From positions 1 to 21,086 of the forward strand of contig CANMSW010000010.1 of the NCBI GenBank assembly GCA_947500275.1: a stretch of DNA of 21,086 nt, in the 5' to 3' direction. Every line of letters starts with the position of its first letter. Position 1 is the stretch's first letter. Shown here in pieces: positions 8,025 to 15,430 of this stretch. The position numbers were made by a program, and so were the translations under genes. The notes beneath the pieces are model-generated. The model worked only from the letters and a program-made list of their open reading frames with translations. It ran no database searches and was not told the origin of the DNA. Origin of the DNA: Bacteriovoracaceae bacterium (GTDB lineage Bacteria > Bdellovibrionota > UBA1018).

Positions 8025-8846
8025 TCACTGAACCTGGAGCCCTTGAATGGCTTCTCGTGCCGCATTCTGCTCTGCGTCTTTCTTCGACATCCCGCGCGAA
8101 ACTGCAAGGGATTTACCGTGAACACGGACCTCAACCTCAAAGCTTTTCGCGTGCTCAGGCCCTTCGGTCTTCACCAGGTGGTAGATCGGGGTCACTTTCC
8201 AGCGCGCTTGAATCAACTCTTGAAGCTGAGTTTTGTGATCCTGGAACCGTTCGGCAAGCCTTCGCCCAACCGGCATCGCCTCGGAAGTCCGACCGCTGAC
8301 CAGCGAAAGAGCCGCTTGGTCACCGGTCGAGCCTCCTGCCAGAAGAGCACTTCGTGGCTCGAGTAAACCGGGTGGCGATTCTTTCAAGATCGGGGTGAAG
8401 AGGTGGCGGACTACTGGGTAGACGGCATGGAATCCGCCGTCCAGATAGATCGCTGCTATGAGCGCTTCAAAAGCGCTTGCTACGATGGAGGGTTTCGCTT
8501 CGCCGCCGGTTTGGGCCTCACCCCTGCCCAGTCTCAGGCATCCCGAGAGGCCCAAGTTCGAGGCCATTTCGGCAAGGGTTTTCTCGTTCACGACGGCGGC
8601 GCGAAGTTTCGAAAGCTTCCCTTCCGAGGACTCAGGAAAAGCTTCTAAAAGAATATCGGTAATGACTGCATCGAGGATCGCATCCCCGAGGAACTCAAGG
8701 CGCTCGTTGTCTCTTTGAGACAGGGGTTTCTCTTGGAGAAACTCATGTCCATAGGACTTATGAGTCAGGGCCTGCAGCAAAATGGCCCGATCATGGAAGG
8801 GGTAACCCAGGTTCTTCTGAAGACTCTCGATGGACTCAGGCGTCAT
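8025..8846 (-). CDS. rnc: ribonuclease III
   Basis: RNase III cuts double-stranded RNA in rRNA and mRNA processing. The 273-residue protein has the endonuclease domain (about 5-155) with the signature NERLEFLGDA (Glu48, Glu51, Asp55). A C-terminal double-stranded-RNA-binding domain follows (about 204-270, DHKTQLQELIQARW ... KKDAEQNAAREAI). A roughly 45-residue spacer (156-200) between them makes it longer than the usual 220-240. One feature is odd: in the second metal-binding motif, where E. coli has Asp114 and Glu117 (ILADTVEAL), this protein has IVASAFEAL. The Asp is therefore Ser124 while Glu127 is kept. The ATG at 8846 has no ribosome site, and a promoter -10 lies just 10 nt upstream, so the transcript may be leaderless. 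It is first in rnc-era-der. Confidence 0.95.
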   Translation of the reverse strand: MTPESIESLQKNLGYPFHDRAILLQALTHKSYGHEFLQEKPLSQRDNERLEFLGDAILDAVITDILLEAFPESSEGKLSKLRAAVVNEKTLAEMASNLGLSGCLRLGRGEAQTGGEAKPSIVASAFEALIAAIYLDGGFHAVYPVVRHLFTPILKESPPGLLEPRSALLAGGSTGDQAALSLVSGRTSEAMPVGRRLAERFQDHKTQLQELIQARWKVTPIYHLVKTEGPEHAKSFEVEVRVHGKSLAVSRGMSKKDAEQNAAREAIQGLQVQ

Positions 8847-8856
8847 ACAGGCCGAT

Positions 8857-8885
8857 TCTTTATTTGATCAGTCAGGTATTGTCAA
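8857..8885 (-). promoter_or_regulatory. promoter of rnc-era-der
   Basis: A perfect TTGACA (8880-8885) is followed after 17 bp by TAAAGA (8857-8862, three of six consensus bases). The rnc ATG begins 10 nt after the -10, leaving room for a leader of only about 2-5 nt. There is no Shine-Dalgarno sequence in between, consistent with leaderless translation. Confidence 0.5.
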
Positions 8886-8936
8886 CTCCCGATATCGAGC
8901 CGCGTTAGATAAAAAGCACTTTCATTTCAAGCGTTT

Positions 8937-8953
8937 AAAACCCGAAGCCGGGT
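8937..8953 (-). terminator. weak intrinsic terminator, lipoprotein gene
   Basis: Read on the minus strand, ACCCG-gctt-CGGGT forms a 5-bp GC-rich stem followed by a short T run (four T counting the stem end). It lies about 95 bp past the lipoprotein stop and just before the rnc promoter. The short stem and short T run make it a weak candidate. Confidence 0.35.
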
Positions 8954-8986
8954 GCTCCGTCCCCCGCTTTTGGGTGCTCCGTCCCC
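8950..8986. repeat. two direct copies of a 15-bp repeat, period 22 bp
   Basis: GGGTGCTCCGTCCCC occurs at 8950-8964 and again at 8972-8986 (GGGGACGGAGCACCC on the other strand). The copies are identical. They lie in the 201-bp gap between rnc and the lipoprotein gene, together with a UUCG stem-loop (9004-9023). The setting resembles REP-type intergenic repeats, but only two copies are visible here, so genome-wide copy number is unknown. Confidence 0.75.
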
Positions 8987-9003
8987 ATTTCTTCCCTTTT
9001 TGC

Positions 9004-9023
9004 GGGAGGGCCGAAGCCCCCCC
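9004..9023 (-). other. strong stem-loop with UUCG tetraloop
   Basis: On the minus strand the RNA would form an approximately 8-bp G/C stem (one G-U pair) closed by C-UUCG-G, an unusually stable loop. It sits 24 bp past the lipoprotein stop. It lacks a downstream U tract (GCAAAAAGGG follows), so it is not a standard terminator. It could block 3' exonucleases or belong to the repeat block beside it. Confidence 0.5.
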
Positions 9024-9047
9024 TCACCTCGTCTGAGAGGCCGCGCC

Positions 9048-9821
9048 TTATCTGACCGAAGGCATGAAGGTCGGCAGAGTGAAGCAAGTCGTGGTTGCAC
9101 CCGAGCCCGTGCAGTCATCCCCTACGGCATCACTCCCCACTTGGACCGCAGTCAAGAGGTCATAAGAAAGAGTCAGAGTTACCGAAGCTCCATCGGCAAG
9201 CTCCAGGGGGGGATTCATCTCCGCACTGTTGACGCTACAAAGAGCCCGACGGAAGGATTGCTCCCCGACCACACCATCATTCCATTTAATGTTGTCCGTT
9301 GTCCCGGTGGAATACTTACAAAACTCAAGACGAGCGTACCGATAGGTTCCCGCATCAACGGTGCGCCTTTGCGCGTTAATCGCAGTGTTCGCGTCCTCCG
9401 TTGAAGAAAGATTAAAGAACCGGGTGAGGATCTTATCCATTGGATCGCCATCTACCGCCGTTCCTGAGTCAATATCGCAATGCATAATATCATCTTCACA
9501 CTCGCTATTCATGTAGATGATTCCCGTCTTGCCGACATTCGATTGAGTCACCGAATCAATATCTTCAGCAATATAAGCGGCAATCAACTTCATGGAGAAC
9601 TGCGTCGCTGGCCCCTCCGTGACCGCCAACGTATGGATTCGTGCCGTTCTTGCGACTGGCGCTTCGCTCGTCTGCTCAAGCGCAAGCTGCACGGTGGCTT
9701 CACCACCCGTGTCCACAAGACCGCTGCCACAGGCTGCAAAGAGAGTGAGTGCACTCGCGAGCGACAAAGTCCTGACAAGCGCCGATCTTAAAGAAACGAA
9801 ACTGACTTTAGGAGCATCCAT
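9048..9821 (-). CDS. cysteine-rich predicted lipoprotein, unknown function
   Basis: I do not recognise the family. From the ATG at 9821 the protein has 257 residues. Its signal peptide is followed by LFAAC (lipid Cys31; Phe at -3 is unusual but the rest fits a lipobox), then a Ser/Gly/Asp start and a mostly beta-type mature domain. The mature part holds six further cysteines (CEDDIMHC, FCKYS, LCSVN, DDCTG, TTCF), enough for three disulfides in the periplasm or on the outer membrane. A GlyThrTyr turn (DAGTYRYARLEFCKY) is reminiscent of secreted beta-sandwich proteins, but that is weak. An in-frame TTG at 9842 exists, but the ATG has AAAGG (9829-9833) at 7-nt spacing. The gene is alone on its strand, divergent from the pirin gene and separated from rnc by a repeat block. 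Confidence 0.7.
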   Translation of the reverse strand: MDAPKVSFVSLRSALVRTLSLASALTLFAACGSGLVDTGGEATVQLALEQTSEAPVARTARIHTLAVTEGPATQFSMKLIAAYIAEDIDSVTQSNVGKTGIIYMNSECEDDIMHCDIDSGTAVDGDPMDKILTRFFNLSSTEDANTAINAQRRTVDAGTYRYARLEFCKYSTGTTDNIKWNDGVVGEQSFRRALCSVNSAEMNPPLELADGASVTLTLSYDLLTAVQVGSDAVGDDCTGSGATTTCFTLPTFMPSVR

Positions 9822-9828
9822 ACTCGAG

Positions 9829-9833
9829 CCTTT
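9829..9833 (-). promoter_or_regulatory. ribosome binding site that sets the lipoprotein start
   Basis: AAAGG on the minus strand, 7 nt before the ATG at 9821, favours that start over the upstream TTG at 9842. Confidence 0.5.
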
Positions 9834-9970
9834 CGTGAGCAAGCATTGTGGGGAATGAAGGGTGTACCTCGTTTAAAGTTTACCTACTGCCCCCTGACTC
9901 TGACGACAAAAATAGCAAACTCGACTCGAAAAAGATTCTGCCCTAAGGTGTTCAAGAACAGGGGGACTCC

Positions 9971-10978
9971 ATGATCCGTGAATCTTTTGAGCTCGACTTT
10001 CAGTGGCCGACCCTCGAACCCTTCTTGTTTTGCGTTCACCACTACGACCTCTATCCCCGAGGGACGACAAAACTCGGCCCCACCCAGGATCAACTCCAAG
10101 GTCGATCGATCGGACAAGACTTCGAGCCGCGCGATGGCTTTCGTATGTATCACGGTGAAGTAGTCCCAGGATTCCCGGTTCATCCTCACCGAGGGTTTGA
10201 GACCATCACGATCGTTCGCAAGGGATTTGTCGATCATGCAGACTCCCTGGGCGCCGCGGGCCGATATGGAAATGGCGACGTTCAATGGATGACCGCAGGC
10301 GATGGCGTCCAACATTCGGAAATGTTTCCGCTCTTAAGACAAAACGAAGGAAATACGGTCGAGCTCTTTCAGATTTGGCTCAATCTTCCTCGAAAAAGTA
10401 AACGCGCCACCCCTCATTTCACGATGTTTTGGTCCGAGAAAATCCCTCAAATTCAAAACCCTGCCGAAGGCGCTACCGTTACGCTCATCGCAGGGGAGTT
10501 CGCCGAGAAGAACGGGCTCCCGCCCCCACCCGACAGCTGGGCTTCGGATCCCGATCATGAAGTCTCCGTTCTCCTAGTTCAGCTTGCGCCCCATGGAAAA
10601 ATTCGGATTCCGAAAGCATCGAAGAAAGCCTCGAGAATCGTCTATTTTTACGAAGGCGATCAACTGAGCCTTTCCGGCACCCGCGTAGGAAAACGCACAG
10701 GACATCTCGTTCACGCGGATCGTGATCTCGATCTCGAGGCAACCGGAACCGGGGCTGAGATCCTCATTCTGCAATCCAAGCCAATTGGGGAACCCGTCGT
10801 GCAGCACGGCCCCTTCGTCATGAACTCGCGAGACGAAATCATGCAAGCGTTCGCTGATTACCGGAGAACGGAGTTCGGTGGCTGGCCCTGGAAAAAACCT
10901 GATATGACCCATGGTCCCGAAATCCGCAGATTTGCGAAGTACCCGGATGGTCGGATCGAAGAGCCCCAGAAGACCTAA
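9971..10978 (+). CDS. pirin family protein (bicupin)
   Basis: The 335-residue protein matches the pirin family: a metal-binding N-terminal cupin plus a second cupin. The four ligands known from human pirin are all present as His71, His73 (HPHRGFET), His115 and Glu117 (GDGVQHSE). The family C-terminal stretch GPFVMNSRDEIMQAFADYRRTEFGGWPW is clear. Bacterial pirins include quercetin 2,3-dioxygenases and proteins with regulatory roles, so the reaction here is not known. It has no signal peptide, so it is cytoplasmic. GGGGG stands just before the ATG (AACAGGGGGACTCC). It is divergent from the lipoprotein gene, and its stop is 2 nt from the next ATG, so it is co-transcribed with the FemAB-like gene. 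It is somewhat longer than the usual 230-300 residues. Confidence 0.92.
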   Translation: MIRESFELDFQWPTLEPFLFCVHHYDLYPRGTTKLGPTQDQLQGRSIGQDFEPRDGFRMYHGEVVPGFPVHPHRGFETITIVRKGFVDHADSLGAAGRYGNGDVQWMTAGDGVQHSEMFPLLRQNEGNTVELFQIWLNLPRKSKRATPHFTMFWSEKIPQIQNPAEGATVTLIAGEFAEKNGLPPPPDSWASDPDHEVSVLLVQLAPHGKIRIPKASKKASRIVYFYEGDQLSLSGTRVGKRTGHLVHADRDLDLEATGTGAEILILQSKPIGEPVVQHGPFVMNSRDEIMQAFADYRRTEFGGWPWKKPDMTHGPEIRRFAKYPDGRIEEPQKT

Positions 10979-10980
10979 AG

Positions 10981-11958
10981 ATGTGGAAATCCTTTGCACC
11001 CGCCGAATGGACCTCGCCCGTCACTCAGGAGTGGGACGCAATCTCCCTCAAGAGTGATGTGCCCCTTGCTCAAACTCTTGCGTGGGCGAGAGCAGCAAAA
11101 TCCATGGGCGCCGAATGTCTATGGGTCAGTTCTACCGCCGACCAAGCCAGCGGACTCGTTCACGCCCCCCCGGGCGAAGCGGGAACCCTTCACTGCCAGA
11201 ACGGGCCGTTACTCGCTTGGGAGGAGCCCAAAAAAGCAATCCAACAATTCGCTTATTTCGCGCAAACAACTGCTCGAGATTGGCACGCGCTTTATCGGCA
11301 AAGGCCTCACACGCTCCGCCTGCGGCCTCGCATTCCGAAGCCCTTCTGGGACACCGGCGTTTTCGAAACCTTCCCCATTCCCTACGCGGGAGTGGAGTTC
11401 GCAAGTACGCTCAGGAAAATCATCCCCGAAAGTGATATTAGTCTCCAACAGTCGTTTTCGCCTCGCCTTCAACGAACACTCCGGCATTGTTTCACAGAGG
11501 AACTCCAAACCGATTGGACTGCCGTTCATGCGATTTCTGATCTGAAACTTTATACAGAATCTTTAAGGCTATTTAGCCGCCGAAAATCTTTCATCGTCCC
11601 GCCTTGGGAATGGTTTGAAAGCCTCTCCCAGGAAAAGCAGTCCATGCTCTACCTCGCGCAGGTCCGCTATCAAGGCTCGTCAGCGCGCGCCTGGATCTGG
11701 ATTCAAGGCACCGAGGCACACTTTCTTTTCGGCGAGCGCACAGGTCCTGCCCTTCCAGGGCGAATGGCACTCGGCGCGGCCGTGCAACTCGTTGCCCTCC
11801 AAGGCGCAAGGAGCCAGGGTGCGCTGCTCTACGACTTCAACGGTTTTCAACCCGAAGCGGGGGGGCTGCCCGCCTATGCAAGCGTATCGGACTTCAAGAG
11901 CCAGTTCGGAGGCGATGTCGTCGATTATGCAATTCCCGAGTTCGTGATCGAAATCTAA
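10981..11958 (+). CDS. FemAB/GNAT-type peptidyltransferase-like protein
   Basis: The 325-residue protein shows the C-terminal signature of FemAB/FemX-type acyltransferases: LLYDFNGFQPEAGG (about 282-295), then VSDFKSQFGGDVVDY (302-316), matching the family pattern YDxxG...FKxxFGG. The middle region (about 150-275) has the SPRLQRTLRHCF and LYTESLRLFSRRKSF helices typical of the acceptor-side GNAT fold. Family members transfer amino acids from aminoacyl-tRNA to peptidoglycan precursors, or acylate other substrates; I cannot tell which applies here. It has no signal peptide. It begins 2 nt after the pirin stop, implying translational coupling, though no functional link to pirin is known to me. 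Family confidence is good from the C-terminal motif alone; the substrate is open. Confidence 0.7.
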   Translation: MWKSFAPAEWTSPVTQEWDAISLKSDVPLAQTLAWARAAKSMGAECLWVSSTADQASGLVHAPPGEAGTLHCQNGPLLAWEEPKKAIQQFAYFAQTTARDWHALYRQRPHTLRLRPRIPKPFWDTGVFETFPIPYAGVEFASTLRKIIPESDISLQQSFSPRLQRTLRHCFTEELQTDWTAVHAISDLKLYTESLRLFSRRKSFIVPPWEWFESLSQEKQSMLYLAQVRYQGSSARAWIWIQGTEAHFLFGERTGPALPGRMALGAAVQLVALQGARSQGALLYDFNGFQPEAGGLPAYASVSDFKSQFGGDVVDYAIPEFVIEI

Positions 11959-11977
11959 GTCCCACTCGATATCGAAC

Positions 11978-12006
11978 GTGCCGGATCCTAACAAACACGC
12001 TAAGCT
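11978..12006 (+). promoter_or_regulatory. possible promoter of the MFS gene
   Basis: GTGCCG (11978-11983) and TAAGCT (12001-12006) are 17 bp apart, with the ATG 9 nt downstream and no ribosome site. The -35 is poor. It is listed because the CGC-TAnnn arrangement and short leader match those before 111 and 3902. Read-through from the pirin operon is the alternative. Confidence 0.22.
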
Positions 12007-12015
12007 TCAGTCACG

Positions 12016-13248
12016 ATGATCGACATCCAAGTACTCAAGCAGAATCGGGAGTTTCGCGCGCTTTACTTGGGGCAATTCATCAGTTCCTTCGGTTCAATGA
12101 TGAGCGCGGTCGCCATCCCCTACATTCTTTACCGATCGACGCGTTCGACCGCACTTTTAGGCGCCTTGGGGATCATCCAGCTCATCCCGTCGATCGTCGG
12201 AGCGCTCATCGGCGGCTCAGTCGCCGATTCCATGGACCGCAAGAAGCTCATTCTGCTTTGCGAGGGCGGAATGGCGGCGATCACGGGCGCGCTGGCCATT
12301 CGCCTTTCCATTCCCCACTCGGTCGACCCCCATCCGTTCTGGATCTTTGCAGGGGCATCGGCGATGGCGATTCTCAATGGATTTCATCGTCCGGCACTCG
12401 AAGCGATGACCCCCCGCCTCATCAAACGAGAGGATATCCCCGCAGTAGGTGTTCTTCAGTCCCTTCGAAGCAATGTGGCCATGATCGGTGGACCCGCCGT
12501 CGCTGGCATCCTTCTGTCCGTGGTCTCACCGGGATGGGTGCTCACTCTTGATTTTTTAACCTTTCTGCTTTGTATGCTCGCCGTCGCATCCTTGAAACCC
12601 ATTCCCCGAAGTACGCAGTCGCTCCCGCTCTCGTGGGCAACGATAAAAGATGGTTTTCAATATGCCATGGGAAGACAGGAGCTCGTCGGTAGTTACCTAA
12701 TCGATATCATCGCGATGACTTTCTCGATGCCGCACTTACTTTTTCCGGCCGTTTCAGAAAATTTCGGGTCCCCCGTTTACCTGGGGTGGTTGCACTCGGC
12801 GATTCCGTTTGGGGCCCTTCTCGCCACGCTTGCGTCAAAGAGAATGCTCCACTGGGCCCGACACGGATTAGTCATCACACGAGCCGCCGCCCTTTGGAGC
12901 TTGGCGATGATTGGCTTTGGCCTTTCGCCACGCATTGAAATCGCCCTGGTCTTTCTCGCTCTCGCTGGATTTGCCGACATGGTGAGTGCCGTTTTCAGAA
13001 CGACCCTTTGGAATCAGACCATTCCCGACCACTACCGAGGACGCTTAGCAGGCATCGAGATGATTTCTTACTTGAGTGGCCCCATGCTCGGAAATGCTCA
13101 ATTGGGGATCCTTTCCGCGAGCCTGGGCGTGCAGAGAGCGATCAGCACTTCGAGCTTAGTGGGCTTTCTCGGGGTCCTCGCTTGTGCCGCAGTGCTTCCG
13201 AAATTCATCAACTACCTTCATCACCCAGCCCCTCCACAAGGCGCCTAA
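12016..13248 (+). CDS. MFS transporter, EntS-like exporter family
   Basis: The 410-residue protein is hydrophobic throughout, with about 10-12 predicted membrane segments. It starts LKQNREFRALYLGQFISSFGSMMSAVAIP, the usual beginning of MFS_3/EntS-type drug and siderophore exporters. It has the loop 2-3 motif GGSVADSMDRKKL (about 66-78; Asp71, Arg75), which gates the transporter. The second half has the repeated fold, with RGRLAGIEMISYLSGPMLGN (about 342-361) matching the EntS family. Substrate unknown; no siderophore or resistance genes lie nearby. It lies 57 bp after the FemAB-like gene and 55 bp before the phosphatase gene on the same strand, so it may be part of a longer run or have its own promoter. 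Confidence 0.9.
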   Translation: MIDIQVLKQNREFRALYLGQFISSFGSMMSAVAIPYILYRSTRSTALLGALGIIQLIPSIVGALIGGSVADSMDRKKLILLCEGGMAAITGALAIRLSIPHSVDPHPFWIFAGASAMAILNGFHRPALEAMTPRLIKREDIPAVGVLQSLRSNVAMIGGPAVAGILLSVVSPGWVLTLDFLTFLLCMLAVASLKPIPRSTQSLPLSWATIKDGFQYAMGRQELVGSYLIDIIAMTFSMPHLLFPAVSENFGSPVYLGWLHSAIPFGALLATLASKRMLHWARHGLVITRAAALWSLAMIGFGLSPRIEIALVFLALAGFADMVSAVFRTTLWNQTIPDHYRGRLAGIEMISYLSGPMLGNAQLGILSASLGVQRAISTSSLVGFLGVLACAAVLPKFINYLHHPAPPQGA

Positions 13249-13303
13249 AGAGCCTATTTTCCAGCCGATTTCGAAATTGCCGCTTGCCTGAACTCCCCTC
13301 CGC

Positions 13304-15415
13304 ATGCACCCTCGGCCTATGCGACTTTCTCGTGAGATTCTGCAACCTTCCGTGCGCTACCTCTTCATTAACTTGAGCCTCATTGCGCTTCTGAGCGCAG
13401 CGACCGCGTCTCAAACCTTGGCTGCAACGCCGGTCCCACTGACCGTTCTTCATACGAACGACTTGCACTCTCATTTCAGACCTGATCATTCGGCACTCAA
13501 TCTGGGAGGTGTCGCCCGCATTAAGACCGTGATCGATCGAGCGCGAGCCCAGGATCCGGAAACGCTTGTCGTCGACGGTGGGGACTTCTCGGAAGGGCAT
13601 ATCTATTACAATTTGGGCGCGGGCACCGAGACCATGCGCATGATGGACTTCCTAGGGTACGATGCCACGATCGTGGGAAACCATGACTGGCTTAACGGAC
13701 CCGATGTCCTGATTGACGCTTGGAAGCGCGCGAATCCAAAGATGGCGCTCCTTTCGGCTAACTTGGATGCCGGCGCTTATCCACGGCAGTCGGAGTTCAA
13801 AAAGGTCGTTCTCCCCTACGTGATTCGCGAAGTAAAAGGCGTCAAAGTCGCCTTCATCGGTCTCTCCACTTACGAGTTCATCTACGATAAATACGTCCAG
13901 CCGATCCGCGTCCTCTCGCCGTTTTCGATCGCTTCGGATCTCGCTACTCGCTTGAAGCGGAAGTCGGCTGATGTCGTCATTGTGATCTCTCATAACTCGA
14001 CGAAGCAAAACATCGAGGTGCTGCAGCGCGCTCCCGACGTCGACTTCGTCGTCGGTGCGCACGACCACCGCAAATACATTGCTCCCGTGAGCGTGAAGCG
14101 CGACGGAGCGCCCGATGGCTGGGTCGTTGAGACCGGATGCTGGGGACGCTTCATGGGCAAAGTCGACTTTGAAGTAACACCCCGGGACCCTGCGGTTGCC
14201 GATTCCCGCTCCAAGGTCGCGCTGAAATCCGCGAAACTAATCCAAATCGATGGCCGGATCCCCGAAGATCAGGAGACCCTGGCCCGCATCGATGAGCTTG
14301 AAGACCGAATCGAGGCTGAAATGGGCCCGATCTTTTCGAATCACGTCGTCGAAAGTGAGATCGAGGTCGGCCGCTACGGACAAGAAAACTTGATGGGCAA
14401 CCTCGCGACTGACGCCTACCTCAAGGGAGCGCAGGCCGACTTCGCAATCGATCAAGTGAACTTCATCTATGGCGAATTCCATCCCGGTGAAATCACGACA
14501 GTAGACGTCTACAATGCGAATCCCGCGATCTACAATCCACAGACCAAAAAAGCCTGGACCCTCAAGACGATTGATATCGAAGGAAAAACACTTCAGTGGA
14601 TGATGAATCTGCTGTTCGCTTCGAAAAATATAGCCCAGAGCGGAATCGTGAGCGTTTCTAACCTCCAGATCTCCTACGACCCTGCCTTCTCGATCGTAGG
14701 CGGCACGGCCGAATCAGGTCCACTTCCTCCGCGTCTTGAGTCCTGGCTCACCCCATGGCTAACGGGCTCACCGAGCACGGAAGCTGACACCCAAGCCGTC
14801 ATCAAAGAAATTAGAATCGGCGGCCAAAAAATGGATCCCGCCCGCCGTTACCGAATGGCAGCAGGCGGAGGGATTATTGAATCGATCAAGTTCCTTAACT
14901 CCGTCATCCCCGGGACGGTCCCGATGGGCTCCTTGAAAGATACCGGCATTGAAGACTGGCGATTGATGGAGAGCCACTTGGCTTCCATGGGAACCCTCAC
15001 GAACGATAAAATCCCTCTCGGGAACCGGGTCAAAACCCTGCAGTCTGATTTGGGTATCCTTCGCAATGATATCCAATGGACCGTACTCGGCAAAACTGCT
15101 CGAAACGGACTCCGTGCGCGGATCCGAGCTCGTGTTTCCAATAACGGATTAGCGGCCTCCAAAGCGAACACGCTGGTCAAAATCTTCGGCCACGGTAACG
15201 GCACGGACGAAACAGTGGAGCGGAAGTCTTTGCCGCTGGCGTCGGAAATGCGCCTTCCTTCCGTCAGCCCCGGAACTGAAGTCTCGATCGAATGGGAAGT
15301 GGAAGTGCCGGGCGATCGCGATATCTATCCGGTCTCGATTGAAATCCAGCAAAACGACGTCGAAGTGAACGTTTCGAATAACGCTGCTACGTACTACTTC
15401 CCGTACAGACTCTAA
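13304..15415 (+). CDS. exported 5'-nucleotidase/2',3'-cyclic phosphodiesterase-type metallophosphatase
   Basis: The 703-residue protein has a signal peptide (core YLFINLSLIALLSAATA, cleavage near SQTLA-A). The calcineurin-like phosphatase domain carries the complete metal set: NDLHSH (Asp53, His55), DGGD (Asp94), GNHDW (Asn126, His127), ISHNS (His230) and GAHDH (His253, His255). A 5'-nucleotidase C-terminal domain follows (about 335-575, with ENLMGNLATDAYLKGAQADFAI). The last 110 residues (about 590-703) look like a CARDB-type beta-sandwich (VSNNGLAASKANTL ... SPGTEVSIEWEVEV ... VNVSNNAATYYF). It probably releases phosphate and nucleosides from nucleotides outside the inner membrane, as UshA does. 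A second ATG at 13319 (MRLSRE) is equally plausible; neither has a ribosome site. It is convergent with mtaB, 15 bp between stops. Confidence 0.93.
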   Translation: MHPRPMRLSREILQPSVRYLFINLSLIALLSAATASQTLAATPVPLTVLHTNDLHSHFRPDHSALNLGGVARIKTVIDRARAQDPETLVVDGGDFSEGHIYYNLGAGTETMRMMDFLGYDATIVGNHDWLNGPDVLIDAWKRANPKMALLSANLDAGAYPRQSEFKKVVLPYVIREVKGVKVAFIGLSTYEFIYDKYVQPIRVLSPFSIASDLATRLKRKSADVVIVISHNSTKQNIEVLQRAPDVDFVVGAHDHRKYIAPVSVKRDGAPDGWVVETGCWGRFMGKVDFEVTPRDPAVADSRSKVALKSAKLIQIDGRIPEDQETLARIDELEDRIEAEMGPIFSNHVVESEIEVGRYGQENLMGNLATDAYLKGAQADFAIDQVNFIYGEFHPGEITTVDVYNANPAIYNPQTKKAWTLKTIDIEGKTLQWMMNLLFASKNIAQSGIVSVSNLQISYDPAFSIVGGTAESGPLPPRLESWLTPWLTGSPSTEADTQAVIKEIRIGGQKMDPARRYRMAAGGGIIESIKFLNSVIPGTVPMGSLKDTGIEDWRLMESHLASMGTLTNDKIPLGNRVKTLQSDLGILRNDIQWTVLGKTARNGLRARIRARVSNNGLAASKANTLVKIFGHGNGTDETVERKSLPLASEMRLPSVSPGTEVSIEWEVEVPGDRDIYPVSIEIQQNDVEVNVSNNAATYYFPYRL

Positions 15416-15430
15416 ATCGAGCCAGAGAGA

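Noticed and set aside
8890..8897. CGATATCG palindrome upstream of rnc, also found at 11967-11974 upstream of the MFS gene
   Set aside because: GATATC is frequent across the window, including inside genes, so two intergenic copies are not meaningful.
13268..13277. ATTTCGAAAT palindrome before the 5'-nucleotidase gene
   Set aside because: Short, AT-rich and not placed relative to a convincing promoter.
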